From the NCBI GenBank assembly GCA_937136395.1, contig CAKZOI010000047.1, positions 1-64,000 on the forward strand: DNA of 64,000 nt, given 5' to 3'. Numbering within the stretch: position 1 is the first letter of the stretch; each line of letters opens with the position of its first letter. This stretch comes from an uncultured Opitutia bacterium (GTDB taxonomy: Bacteria; Verrucomicrobiota; Verrucomicrobiia; Opitutales; Coraliomargaritaceae). This document shows positions 19,878 through 28,636 of this stretch, piece by piece. A model generated the notes under the pieces. It saw nothing but the letters and a program-made list of their open reading frames with translations. It did no database searches and was not told the origin of the DNA. The translations under genes and the position numbers were made by a program.

Positions 19878-20880
19878 CTTCTGAGCGCCCTGTAAGGACT
19901 GCATTTGGGTTGCGTTCTAGATAGTCGGCTAACAGGCGAATCGACTGCGCTGCTCGGCTTAACTCGCGTAAAGTTGTTTCAAACTCATAGCGTAGATCTA
20001 ATTCTGGGCTGATCAGTTCCCCTGCCTCTTGCACCAAACTATCGAGTCCTTCCATCATCTTCTCATACTGCTGCGTCCATGTGATAATCGTTTCACCGAG
20101 TGGCCCATCATTCAGGTTGTAGGTCTTAACTGTTTCATTAATCACTTCGAAGGCCTCTTGAATCGCAACGATGGATCCCTTCAACTCATCCGAACTGGCG
20201 AGCGCTTTAAACTCGTCGGCTGCACCAATTACCGAACGACTCATCCCTGCAGAATCAATTTCTGCGATCATGGCTGTCAGATTCTCTAGAACGCTGTTTA
20301 CGTTCTCATTGAGCCGCGGGATATCGATGGCTCCGAGTCCAGAAATCAATTTGGCAACATCGCTTGTTATTTGATCGAGCGATGAGCCTAATGTCGGAAT
20401 TTCAATGACACCGTTAACTTCTTCTAAGTGCGGTTTCCAAGTGCTCAAGTCATCTTCATCTTCGAAATTAAATTCCACAAACAATTGGCCGGTAATAAAA
20501 CTTTCGAGGTTCAATTCGGCCACTAATCCACGATCAATCGACTCATGAATATTCTCTGGAGAAAACGATGCTTCAGAAACGCCTAAATCGCGTTCCAAAC
20601 GTGACCGGTCTAATTTAATAATGACGGGGATAGCGGTCGAATCCTCTCGCTGCCCTTCCACTCGAATCAGGATGCGCTCGACAGAGCCAACAGGCACGCC
20701 ACGAAACTTCACCGGTGATCCTGCAGCTAAGCCATTTACCGATTGATCAAAAAACAAGATGAAGCGATCGGACTTTGTTAATAATGATACTGAGCCGAAG
20801 AAGAGCACCATCGCCACGAGTAAAACAGAAGCGGCAGTGACAAAAGCACCGATGGTTTTAGGACTGGGTTTACGGTTCAC
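19867..20880 (-). CDS. MCE-domain substrate-binding protein (MlaD-like)
   Basis: The 337-residue protein starts at GTG, has an N-terminal membrane helix (about 10-32), then an MCE domain with GSPVKFRGVPVGSVERI, followed by a long helical region of coiled-coil character. MCE proteins form hexameric rings or tubes that move lipids between membranes. It precedes the lipoprotein gene with an 11-base overlap and follows the ATPase gene by 42 bases. The long C-terminal helix (about 180-330) resembles the PqiB/YebT or Mycobacterium style tubes more than the short MlaD. Confidence 0.9.
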   Translation of the reverse strand: MNRKPSPKTIGAFVTAASVLLVAMVLFFGSVSLLTKSDRFILFFDQSVNGLAAGSPVKFRGVPVGSVERILIRVEGQREDSTAIPVIIKLDRSRLERDLGVSEASFSPENIHESIDRGLVAELNLESFITGQLFVEFNFEDEDDLSTWKPHLEEVNGVIEIPTLGSSLDQITSDVAKLISGLGAIDIPRLNENVNSVLENLTAMIAEIDSAGMSRSVIGAADEFKALASSDELKGSIVAIQEAFEVINETVKTYNLNDGPLGETIITWTQQYEKMMEGLDSLVQEAGELISPELDLRYEFETTLRELSRAAQSIRLLADYLERNPNAVLTGRSEDEE

Positions 20881-20922
20881 GATCTATTGTTAATGAAGGA
20901 TGGCTGTGGAGAGATCAATTGT

Positions 20923-21693
20923 TTACATCGACTTCTCATCGGTCTCGCCACGTTTCAAAAAGTGGCGAACCTTAGGATCGACATTCATGTCGTCAATGAG
21001 GTCATTAGGGTTTCCATCGCAGAGGGCGCGCTTAGTTTCTGCATCAAGAAATAGTGCACGGTCCGCAATTGCAAAGATGCTAGCGAGTTCATGGGTTACC
21101 ACCACTACTGTCGCACCCAATGCATCGCGCAGTTCCAAAATGAGGTCGTCCAAGCGTCGTGAGCTCAGTGGGTCTAAGCCGGCGGAAGGTTCATCAAAAA
21201 ATAATATTTCTGGGTCGAGTGCGATTGCACGTGCCAAGCCAGCACGCTTACGCATACCACCGCTTAATTCAGAAGGAAAACGATGCCCGAATCCAGCTAG
21301 GCCAACGAGCGACAGTTTAAACTCGACGATCTCACGAATTTCGGCGGGCTTCAGGTCGGTATACTCCTCCAATGGCAAGGCAACATTCTCAGCCACACTC
21401 ATCGAACTCCAGAGTGCACCTCCTTGAAATAAAACGCCAAATTGTCGGCGCATCACGTCACTATCTTTGCTATCAGGATCAAACACTTGACCACCGTAAT
21501 AAATATTTCCAGCTGCTGCGCGTTCCAGCCCGATTAAATGTTTCAATAAAGTGCTCTTCCCGCAACCACTACCGCCCATAATCACCTTCACCTCTCCTCG
21601 GCGCACTTGAAAATCGAGCGATTCCATGACAGTGTAATCACCATACCGCATAGTGAGCTTTTCCGCCTTAATCATTATATCTGTCGCACTCAT
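20923..21693 (-). CDS. ABC transporter ATPase (MlaF-like)
   Basis: The 256-residue ATPase starts MSATDIMIKAEKLTM. It has Walker A GGSGCGKSTL, the signature LSGGMRKRAGLARA, Walker B EILFFDEPSAG and the switch His in VVTHEL. The sequence is typical of the MlaF group of lipid transport. The gene follows the permease by two bases and precedes the MCE gene, so it energises the same complex at the inner membrane. Confidence 0.93.
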   Translation of the reverse strand: MSATDIMIKAEKLTMRYGDYTVMESLDFQVRRGEVKVIMGGSGCGKSTLLKHLIGLERAAAGNIYYGGQVFDPDSKDSDVMRRQFGVLFQGGALWSSMSVAENVALPLEEYTDLKPAEIREIVEFKLSLVGLAGFGHRFPSELSGGMRKRAGLARAIALDPEILFFDEPSAGLDPLSSRRLDDLILELRDALGATVVVVTHELASIFAIADRALFLDAETKRALCDGNPNDLIDDMNVDPKVRHFLKRGETDEKSM

Positions 21694-21695
21694 CG

Positions 21696-22835
21696 CTATA
21701 TACCCAGTAAGTGAAACGAGACTGCAAAAATAGCATCCGCAATCACAATCCATGTAATTGAAGTGACCACTGCAGATGTCGCCGCTTGACCAACCGCAGT
21801 GGCATCGCGGCCGCAATTGAGCCCGCGATAGCAACCAGCTACAGCTATGATTGAGCCGAAAATCGCACTTTTAAAAATACCAGCGAGCAGATCATTGAGC
21901 CCGACTGCGGCCTCCACCTGATTGAAATACTGAACCATGCTCACATCGGATATCGCTACTGCGACCACCATTCCGCCAAGGATGCCGACGAAGTCTGCGC
22001 AAGCGCAGAGCAAAGGCATCATCAACACTAAGGCGATCACTCTTGGCACAACGAGAAACTGCATCGGCGAAATGCCGAAACTCGTTAATGCATCCACCTC
22101 TTCATTAACTTGCATGCTGCCGATCTGTGCTGCAAATGCTGCACCTGTGCGACCAGCCATGATCACTCCAACCATTACTGCGCCGAGTTCACGTGTCACT
22201 GCGAGACCGACGAGGTCAGCGACATAAATATCCGCAGCAAACTTCTGTAATTGGATCACGCCAATGAACGCAATAATCAAGCCGGTCAAAAAACTCAGCA
22301 GGCTCACGATCATGAGTGCTTTGGGTCCAGTCGATTGCAAAAGGTATAAGAAGTCCTGCCAGCGTATCTGAGCCTTTCCTCGTAAAAATTGAAACAGATC
22401 GACCACCAACTGCCCAATAAAGCTGAAATAATTATCAAGCCCATAGTAAGCGTCTACAGCATCATCGCCAATATGGCTTAAAAAACCAGACGGCTTTACA
22501 GCTTTGCGATGCTTCAGCTCTGGAACCGCTTGCGAGAGCTGAATCATATTCTGCACACCTGATGGCAAATCACCAAATTGGTAATTCACCTTAGCATCCT
22601 CAAGCCACACGCATACGCTGCGAACAAAAATCAGTAATGCAGTATCCCATCGGTCCAGTTGATCGACTTCAAAGCGAAGGCAATCGAAGCGTTGTTTCTC
22701 CATTTCTGCGTGCAGTAGATCGACTACATTTGGGCGCTCCGCTTCAAGTGTCCAAGAATTCGAAAAAACCAAGACCAGCACAGAACCTTCATTCCGAATG
22801 CTTAAGCCTGCCCTTCTATCTAAATTAATTGCCAT
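21696..22835 (-). CDS. MlaE-family ABC permease with N-terminal STAS-like domain
   Basis: The 379-residue protein starts MAINLDRRAGLSIRN. Residues about 1-110 form a soluble region resembling the STAS domain of MlaB. The rest is the MlaE permease with VGVIMAGRTGAAFAAQIGSM and EEVDALTSFGISP, and about five to six membrane helices. This is the first gene of a permease-ATPase-MCE-lipoprotein operon that likely carries phospholipid. MlaB is a separate protein in E. coli; here the STAS part is fused to the permease. The ATG at 22835 avoids a TTG at 22880. Confidence 0.88.
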   Translation of the reverse strand: MAINLDRRAGLSIRNEGSVLVLVFSNSWTLEAERPNVVDLLHAEMEKQRFDCLRFEVDQLDRWDTALLIFVRSVCVWLEDAKVNYQFGDLPSGVQNMIQLSQAVPELKHRKAVKPSGFLSHIGDDAVDAYYGLDNYFSFIGQLVVDLFQFLRGKAQIRWQDFLYLLQSTGPKALMIVSLLSFLTGLIIAFIGVIQLQKFAADIYVADLVGLAVTRELGAVMVGVIMAGRTGAAFAAQIGSMQVNEEVDALTSFGISPMQFLVVPRVIALVLMMPLLCACADFVGILGGMVVAVAISDVSMVQYFNQVEAAVGLNDLLAGIFKSAIFGSIIAVAGCYRGLNCGRDATAVGQAATSAVVTSITWIVIADAIFAVSFHLLGI

Positions 22836-22944
22836 TCTATTCGTGCGGATTGCTATACCTTCACTTGCAAATGCTAACAAAGCCCACCATTTCAGTCACG
22901 CAAGCCTGCAAGAAGGCGAAAACGAGATAAAGCACAATTTTACT

Positions 22945-23598
22945 ATGCAAACGATACTCTTCGATCTGGACGGCACACTCGTCGACCACTTCACCACAAT
23001 TACAAATAGCATCGCACACGCACAACAAACAATGGGACTTGAGGAATCAAGTTATGCGAAAGTGCGCGCTACTGTCGGTGGCGGCATTATGCTTACACTG
23101 ACTCGGCTAATGGGCGAAGATAATGCCAAGCGTGCGCATCCCATTTTCACTGAGCATTTCGAAGCAAACCTCTTCAACGGGCTCAAGGAGTTGCCAGGCG
23201 CCTCTTGGTTGCTGGAACAGTTGCACGCAGATGGAAACTATCAAATGGCCGTTTTCACCAACAAGTATGGTGAGCATTCACGAGCGATCACCAAGCATCT
23301 CGGCATGGACAAATGGCTAAGTGCAAATGTAGGCACAGGTGACACAGACTATCGAAAGCCTGACCCGATCTTTACTGCACATATTCTTGAGATTATGAAT
23401 GCGACGTCGGACGAAACGCTCTTAATAGGCGACTCCCCCTTTGATTTTGCCGCAGCCCAAGCGGGTTGCCTACGAAGTATTTTAGTGACTACAGGCAGTC
23501 ATGATAAACAACAACTGACAGAAGCCGCCGACGCCGAGGAGATTTATTCCGATCTTTATGAACTAGGTGAATCCGTCTTCGGATTTGCGAAACCTTAG
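22945..23598 (+). CDS. HAD-family hydrolase (phosphoglycolate phosphatase-like)
   Basis: The 217-residue enzyme starts MQTILFDLDGTLVDHFTT with the nucleophile Asp in DLDGT. Motif II TNK and the C-terminal LIGDSPFDFAAAQAG complete the HAD signature; a helical cap sits between. Substrate is probably a small phosphate such as phosphoglycolate, but this cannot be proved. The ATG at 22945 begins directly at the HAD motif; longer upstream frames overlap the transcript of the divergent permease. Confidence 0.85.
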   Translation: MQTILFDLDGTLVDHFTTITNSIAHAQQTMGLEESSYAKVRATVGGGIMLTLTRLMGEDNAKRAHPIFTEHFEANLFNGLKELPGASWLLEQLHADGNYQMAVFTNKYGEHSRAITKHLGMDKWLSANVGTGDTDYRKPDPIFTAHILEIMNATSDETLLIGDSPFDFAAAQAGCLRSILVTTGSHDKQQLTEAADAEEIYSDLYELGESVFGFAKP

Positions 23599-23650
23599 TA
23601 AAATGGAGGGCAACCGCAGTCTTCACAAATGAAGCCACTAAGTATGTTGA

Positions 23651-24478
23651 TCAATCAATAAGCTTAGCCACTTCATTCATATAGCTTTCAGTGCCAGCAT
23701 AATACGGACAGAATTCCATATGTGGATGAAATGTTTTTAGCGGGAATGGGTTCTCCACGAGGAATTGAAAATCGATATGCACCGCAGCGCAGAGCGCGTG
23801 TGCCGCTGCGATATCCCAAACTTTTACCCGATCATCAAATACCCCTGTCAAATATCCAGTAGCCACATACGTCGCCGTCAGTGCCCCACTACCCAGACAA
23901 CGCACCCGATGCGTCTCTAGTAAAGGCGACAACTGTTTTAGACGTGCGGCGCCGATCGGAAAGTGTAAGCCGATCATCGTCTGCGCTTCGGCTGCCGTAT
24001 CATTACGATTTACCTTCTTCTGATTGCATAAAAGCCCCCGACCAGGGCCGCCTTCCAGTAAGGATTTGGAGCTATGGTCGTAGATGAAGCCATAAATTGG
24101 CACGCCATCCAATAGTAGTGCTAATGAAATAGCGCATACGGAAAAGCCTAGGGCATAATTATTTGTTCCATCAATCGGGTCCACCAGCCACGTAAAACGC
24201 GCATTGAGCTGCAAGGTCTCATCGAGCGGGCACGCTTCTTCGCTGCAATAATCATCCTCTGAAAAATCGCGACGCAATTCCGCAAATATTTTTTCAGAAA
24301 TCGCAAAATCAGCAAAGGTCACACGTGTGTCATCCTCCTTCCATTCACTGACCACTTGCCCAAATTGGCGCTCAAAAAAGGCAATTTGATCACGCACAAC
24401 CACTCGTCCTGCATTGATTCGGTGCCGCAAAAGCACATCTAGCTGTGCTTTTGCCTGCCTGTTTATCTTTTTCGTCAT
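23651..24478 (-). CDS. Inositol-monophosphatase family phosphatase
   Basis: The 275-residue protein has the metal-binding signature LVDPIDGTNNYALGF near residue 100 and the second motif VWDIAAAHALC near 215. Family members dephosphorylate inositol phosphates, histidinol phosphate or PAP. The second motif has His where most carry Gly (WDxAAG), a modest deviation. The gene is convergent with the HAD gene. The ATG at 24478 is used; a GTG at 24487 is possible. Confidence 0.85.
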   Translation of the reverse strand: MTKKINRQAKAQLDVLLRHRINAGRVVVRDQIAFFERQFGQVVSEWKEDDTRVTFADFAISEKIFAELRRDFSEDDYCSEEACPLDETLQLNARFTWLVDPIDGTNNYALGFSVCAISLALLLDGVPIYGFIYDHSSKSLLEGGPGRGLLCNQKKVNRNDTAAEAQTMIGLHFPIGAARLKQLSPLLETHRVRCLGSGALTATYVATGYLTGVFDDRVKVWDIAAAHALCAAVHIDFQFLVENPFPLKTFHPHMEFCPYYAGTESYMNEVAKLID

Positions 24479-24601
24479 CCCAGGCACTACACAACCGCAC
24501 GCATCTCATAGCACAAGGGCAAAGCGATACGGCTAAGGATTTTGAAATGCCCACATCCAGTTCTTGCCAGAAGAAGGGCCAGTGTTACAGATAATACATA
24601 T

Positions 24602-25765
24602 ATGCGTTTTCTGCTGAATTCGATCCTCTTATGCTTATTAACTACCTCATTGTTTGCGGTAGATAAAAAAGTCGGCGTATGGCAGATTCTCGAAGATTGT
24701 CGCTTGGTCCAATCCGATATAAATGATGGCGATAGTTTCCTTGTTCAGCATGGAAACGAAAGTAGTGTCTTTCGAATCTATTACGTCGACACGCCTGAAA
24801 TATCAGAAAAATATATGGATCGAGTTCGTGACCAAGCTCGTTACTTTTCGATTCCCACAGATGATGTGATCACCACAGGCGAACTCGCGGCCAATTTTAG
24901 CAAACTCTTTTTGCGCGATAACTTTACGGTCTATACCAAGTGGGAAGATGCGCGGGGTGACGGCAAGAAGCGCTATTACGCACTGGTCAAAAGTAAGGAT
25001 CGCTATTTATCGATGGAACTTGTCAGTAATGGGCTCGCGCGAATTTACGGTATGCCCACCAAGCAAGCATGGCCAACTGGTTACAGCCCTAGGACCTATT
25101 TGAGTCGCCTGAAAAATGCTGAGCGACAAGCACAGCGCGACCGCACTGGAATCTGGGCGGTAGGAGGAAGCTCTAAGCAAATGGCAGGTTTAGAGTCGCT
25201 TCGCGAAAATGCCGAAAACGCCTCTCAAGCAGGAGCGCCTAAACTCGATACAATTGATCGCAGCCGCGCCTCCAGCAAAACGGGCATGCTGAACGTCAAT
25301 ACCGCTAGCCAAGCAGAACTCGAAACGCTTCCAGGCATCGGACCCGCATATGCCAAAGCAATCATACAAGCTCGCCCAATAGAAACTATTGATTCACTCG
25401 TTAATATCCCAGGAATCAGTGCCAACAAGCTCGCGGCCTTCAGGTCGCTGATCATTGTCGCCGAGCCACCACCACCGCCAAACACAGTTGAGTTTTACCT
25501 AGCAGACCTACCAAGCTATTTGAACAAAGACGTCACCCTATCCATTGCATCGGTGAGTGACTCCAAGGTAGCAAGTCCTGAAAGCTTTCGATCAGTCACG
25601 CTTTACACCGCCTTCGAAGGTGAAGCCGGCGGCAATATCACCGCATTCATCCCAGACGAGTTCTACGATTCTTTTATTCAGTATTACCGTGAATCTGGTC
25701 GAGAGTTAAAAGGGCTCCTCTATGACCGCGAGGGTGAAACTGTATTGGTCTACCGCAGGCAGTAA
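24602..25765 (+). CDS. Secreted thermonuclease-like/helix-hairpin-helix fusion protein
   Basis: The 387-residue protein starts with a signal peptide (RFLLNSILLCLLTTSLFA). Residues about 20-190 form a staphylococcal nuclease-like OB-fold with YVDTPE and a later RAQRDRTGIW end typical of the family. Residues about 235-295 form a ComEA-type helix-hairpin-helix pair: LNVNTASQAELETLPGIGPA. A C-terminal domain of about 90 residues is unassigned. It probably acts on or binds DNA outside the cytoplasm. The ATG at 24602 was chosen because the signal peptide starts there. The classical nuclease Arg and Glu residues were not checked in detail, so activity is uncertain. Confidence 0.8.
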   Translation: MRFLLNSILLCLLTTSLFAVDKKVGVWQILEDCRLVQSDINDGDSFLVQHGNESSVFRIYYVDTPEISEKYMDRVRDQARYFSIPTDDVITTGELAANFSKLFLRDNFTVYTKWEDARGDGKKRYYALVKSKDRYLSMELVSNGLARIYGMPTKQAWPTGYSPRTYLSRLKNAERQAQRDRTGIWAVGGSSKQMAGLESLRENAENASQAGAPKLDTIDRSRASSKTGMLNVNTASQAELETLPGIGPAYAKAIIQARPIETIDSLVNIPGISANKLAAFRSLIIVAEPPPPPNTVEFYLADLPSYLNKDVTLSIASVSDSKVASPESFRSVTLYTAFEGEAGGNITAFIPDEFYDSFIQYYRESGRELKGLLYDREGETVLVYRRQ

Positions 25766-25800
25766 ACGACTCACATAAAATAGCTCACTTTATAAATATC

Positions 25801-26619
25801 ATGAACTTGAAATATTTTAACCGCTATCTCATCAAAAAAGGGCGCAATGATGACTTAAGAAAAGTTGTTTCAGACCCGTGGGATGACCTACCAAAAAGCA
25901 AGAGCGAAGCGAATAAAGAGCTCCATTCGCTCCATATACGCCTAGGAGACCTGCAACAACGCTTCTTTGTCGACCGTCGCAAAAAACTCCTCTTCGTGCT
26001 GCAAGGTATGGATACCAGCGGAAAAAATGGCACCATTAAACATGTGTTCAGAGGGGTGAATCCACAAGGTGTGCATGTCGCCAGCTTCGAAAAACCTTCC
26101 ACACGAGAGCTCAATCATGACTACCTCTGGCGGGTGCACAAGCGCACGCCATCCAATGGTGAAATAATGATTTTTGACCGTAGTCATTACGAAGATGTCC
26201 TCGCAGTCAGAGTCAACAATTTGCAGCCCGAAGCAATCTGGCGTAAGCGCTATCGTCATATCAACGATTTCGAACAACTCCTCGTCGACGAAAACACAGT
26301 CATCATTAAGTTCTTTTTACACATCGACAAAACGACACAGAAGCAGCGCTTACAAGAGCGCCTCGACATACCCGCAAAGAATTGGAAATTCGACCCCTCC
26401 GATATCGTCGCACGCAGCAAGTGGGATCAGTATTTTGAAGCCTACGAAGAAGTCTTCGAGAAAACAAGTAAACCACATGCTCCATGGTATGTGATACCGG
26501 CGAATAAAAAATGGGCGCGTAATCTTTTAGTCGCACGTATCGTGGTCGCCTGCTTGGAAGACATGCAATTAAGCTATCCCAAGGTCGACTATGATCCAAG
26601 CTCCGTGCAAATCGATTAA
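25801..26619 (+). CDS. Polyphosphate kinase 2 family protein
   Basis: The 272-residue cytosolic enzyme carries Walker A GMDTSGKNGTIKH, Walker B DRSHYEDVL and a lid-like region rich in Arg, matching PPK2. These enzymes transfer phosphate between polyphosphate and nucleotides; class I or III cannot be split by eye. The gene follows the nuclease-like gene by 35 bases and precedes moaE by 11 bases, so it may be part of a short operon, although the functions are unrelated. Confidence 0.9.
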   Translation: MNLKYFNRYLIKKGRNDDLRKVVSDPWDDLPKSKSEANKELHSLHIRLGDLQQRFFVDRRKKLLFVLQGMDTSGKNGTIKHVFRGVNPQGVHVASFEKPSTRELNHDYLWRVHKRTPSNGEIMIFDRSHYEDVLAVRVNNLQPEAIWRKRYRHINDFEQLLVDENTVIIKFFLHIDKTTQKQRLQERLDIPAKNWKFDPSDIVARSKWDQYFEAYEEVFEKTSKPHAPWYVIPANKKWARNLLVARIVVACLEDMQLSYPKVDYDPSSVQID

Positions 26620-26630
26620 TTTGAAACTGG

Positions 26631-27086
26631 ATGAAATTCAAACTCACCGACTCCACAATCGATCCAACTATCTTACGGACTGAGATGCTTGATCTCTCTG
26701 CAGGTGCCTACTGCAGCTACGAAGGTTGGGTGCGTAATCATAATGAAGGCAAAGCAGTGGCCTCGCTTCATTACAGTGGCTACCCGCAACTCGCTCCAGC
26801 AATAGCAGATGCGATACTGGCCGAGGCTAACGCAAAATTTCACCTCCTCGATGCTTCTGTCGTGCACCGCACGGGATCGCTGAATAAGGGTGATATTGCA
26901 GTATGGGTCGGCGTCACTGCACACCACCGTGGAGACACATTCCTTGCCTGTCGCTACATCATCGATAACGTAAAGCACCGCCTCCCAATCTGGAAGAAAG
27001 AAGTCTATACAGACGAGACTGAAGCTTGGATCGAAAGTAATCACTGCGGTTGCGCCGACCCAAAGAACTTGGAGCATCATCATTGA
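26631..27086 (+). CDS. moaE: Molybdopterin synthase catalytic subunit MoaE
   Basis: The 151-residue protein matches MoaE, which makes the dithiolene of molybdopterin with sulfur from MoaD thiocarboxylate. The conserved SYEGWVRNHNEGK (substrate loop) and NVKHRLPIWKKE with the catalytic Lys are present. No moaD or moaA lies in this window. It is followed by a MOSC-domain gene, which fits a molybdenum cofactor theme. Confidence 0.92.
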   Translation: MKFKLTDSTIDPTILRTEMLDLSAGAYCSYEGWVRNHNEGKAVASLHYSGYPQLAPAIADAILAEANAKFHLLDASVVHRTGSLNKGDIAVWVGVTAHHRGDTFLACRYIIDNVKHRLPIWKKEVYTDETEAWIESNHCGCADPKNLEHHH

Positions 27087-27127
27087 CGATTAGTGGAAAG
27101 TAGACAGTGGGTAGTTAAAGCAAATAA

Positions 27128-27179
27128 GTCATAATCTTACCCCCAAAAAACAGATTACGATTAAGAGTAAGATTAAGAC
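27128..27179. repeat. GATTAAGA inverted repeat, moaE-MOSC gap
   Basis: The gap holds CATAATCTTAC and, 18 bases later, GATTAAGAGTAAGATTAAGA, which pair as inverted arms. The same design recurs at 52481-52557, with half copies at 44712-44740 and 52154-52173. A run of eight C and nine A follows at 27194-27210. Confidence 0.5.
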
Positions 27180-27230
27180 AAAACTCCTGCCCTCCCCCCC
27201 CAAAAAAAAACATCCACTACTCACTTCACC

Positions 27231-27683
27231 ATGCACATCAAAGCCATCTACATTTCCGCCGGACACGACTTTGTGGGTCGACATGGCAAGGGTCGATTGC
27301 ATCACGGTATTGAAAAGGTGGATACTATTGAATGCCTCGAAGGGCGCGGAATCGTTGGTGATCGCTATCTCGACCACAAAGAAGATTTCAAAGGTCAGAT
27401 CACCTTCTTTGATTGGTCGGTTTATTTACGCATCCGCGACAACTTCAACTTGCCCGAACTTGATCCCGAAAAATTCCGGCGCAACGTCCTCGTCGAAGGT
27501 GTCGATCTCAATACATTAATCGGGCAAAAATTCACCCTACAAGGCGTTGAATTTGAAGGCATCGAAGAATGCCGCCCCTGTTACTGGATGGACGAAGCCG
27601 TCAATCCTGGCGTCCACGAAGCCCTCAAGGGTCATGGAGGCCTACGCGCTAAGATCTTAACGAGTGGCACTTTATCTCTTTGA
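27231..27683 (+). CDS. MOSC domain-containing protein
   Basis: The 150-residue protein is a single MOSC domain, with RRNVLVEGVDLNTLIGQKF and the Cys motif ECRPCYW typical of the family. MOSC domains bind the molybdenum cofactor or shuttle sulfur. The upstream MoaE gene supports a cofactor role. It is a stand-alone MOSC rather than the large MOCO sulfurase C-terminal type. Confidence 0.85.
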   Translation: MHIKAIYISAGHDFVGRHGKGRLHHGIEKVDTIECLEGRGIVGDRYLDHKEDFKGQITFFDWSVYLRIRDNFNLPELDPEKFRRNVLVEGVDLNTLIGQKFTLQGVEFEGIEECRPCYWMDEAVNPGVHEALKGHGGLRAKILTSGTLSL

Positions 27684-27821
27684 GTGAAGGGGTGCCTTTC
27701 AGGTGAACTGCCAAATTGACCTAAAGATGTATGGCTCCTCCACTTCAATTTAAGTCTCAAGGCGGATACAAATTATAGGTTTCTCATTGCGGCGCCTCGC
27801 TCACTAAGCTCTCATCCCCAA

Positions 27822-28632
27822 GTGAAAATTGGATTTGTGCTTTATGACTATTACCCTTTTTTGGGGGGTGCAGGAAGATTGCTTGGCGATAGCCTTGCAG
27901 TGTGCGAGTCGCGGACATGAAGTGCATGTATTCTGCTGCAGCTGGAAAGGTGAACAGCCTGACAGTCTCCAAATCCACATTTTAGGCAAATTGGGGTGGA
28001 GCAACATCGCTCGTAATCGACATTTCTTTAGGCAACTAGAGTTTATTTTACCCAAACACCGCCTAGATGGCGTCGTTGCATTTAACCGTATGCCAAATGC
28101 AGACCCCTACGCGCAACGCATGGGTTGGCTCAACCAAATTGTAGGTCTCAAATATTATAATGTGTATGGCCCCAACGAAGCACATAAAGGCGACATGCGC
28201 AGTCTCGTTGCTAAAGCTTATGAGCAAATCCAAGAAACGGGCCAACTCGGTCTTTTTAAAAGCTATCATCCAGACTATACGGATGGTAATCAGATGCGCG
28301 ACTTTCTCTATGTTAAAGATGCAGTCGCAATGACTTTGCACCTCGCCAATACAGACACTGCAAATGGTTTATATAATCTAGGCAGTGGTCAGGCCAACAC
28401 ATGGAATACCTTGGCGAATGCTATTTTTAGCGCACTTGGGAAAGAACCCAATATCCGCTACATCGACATGCCTGATGCGCTTAAAGGTAAGTATCAATAT
28501 TACACCTGCGCGAATACTGATAAACTACGTAAGAGTGGTTATACAAATCCAGGCTACAGCTTAGAAGATGGCGTTAAAGACTATGTGCAAAACTACTTAG
28601 TTACCAACCAGCATCTCGGTCAAGAGTACTAA
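27822..28632 (+). pseudogene. Chimera: WaaG-like glycosyltransferase N-part fused to HldD C-part
   Basis: The first part, from a GTG at 27822, is the N-terminal domain of a WaaG-like GT4 glycosyltransferase: KIGFVLYDYYPF, then after a frame change CASRGHEVHVFCCSWKG and VVAFNRMPNADPY. From about 28111 it becomes the C-terminal part of ADP-glyceromanno-heptose 6-epimerase: LNQIVGLKYYNVYGPNEAHK, MRDFLYVKDAVAMTLHLA and KGKYQYYT. A one-base frame change near a T6G6 tract (27857-27868) separates the first codons from the rest. The epimerase lacks its NAD-binding N-terminal half and the transferase its C-terminal half, so neither enzyme should work. Deletion between two neighbouring genes is the simplest cause; an assembly join is possible. 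Confidence 0.8.
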
Positions 28633-28636
28633 TACT

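Noticed and set aside
27194-27210. C8A9 run before the MOSC gene as a phase-variation switch
   Set aside because: It lies in a non-coding gap 20 bases from the start, and one tract alone with no sign of variation is weak evidence.
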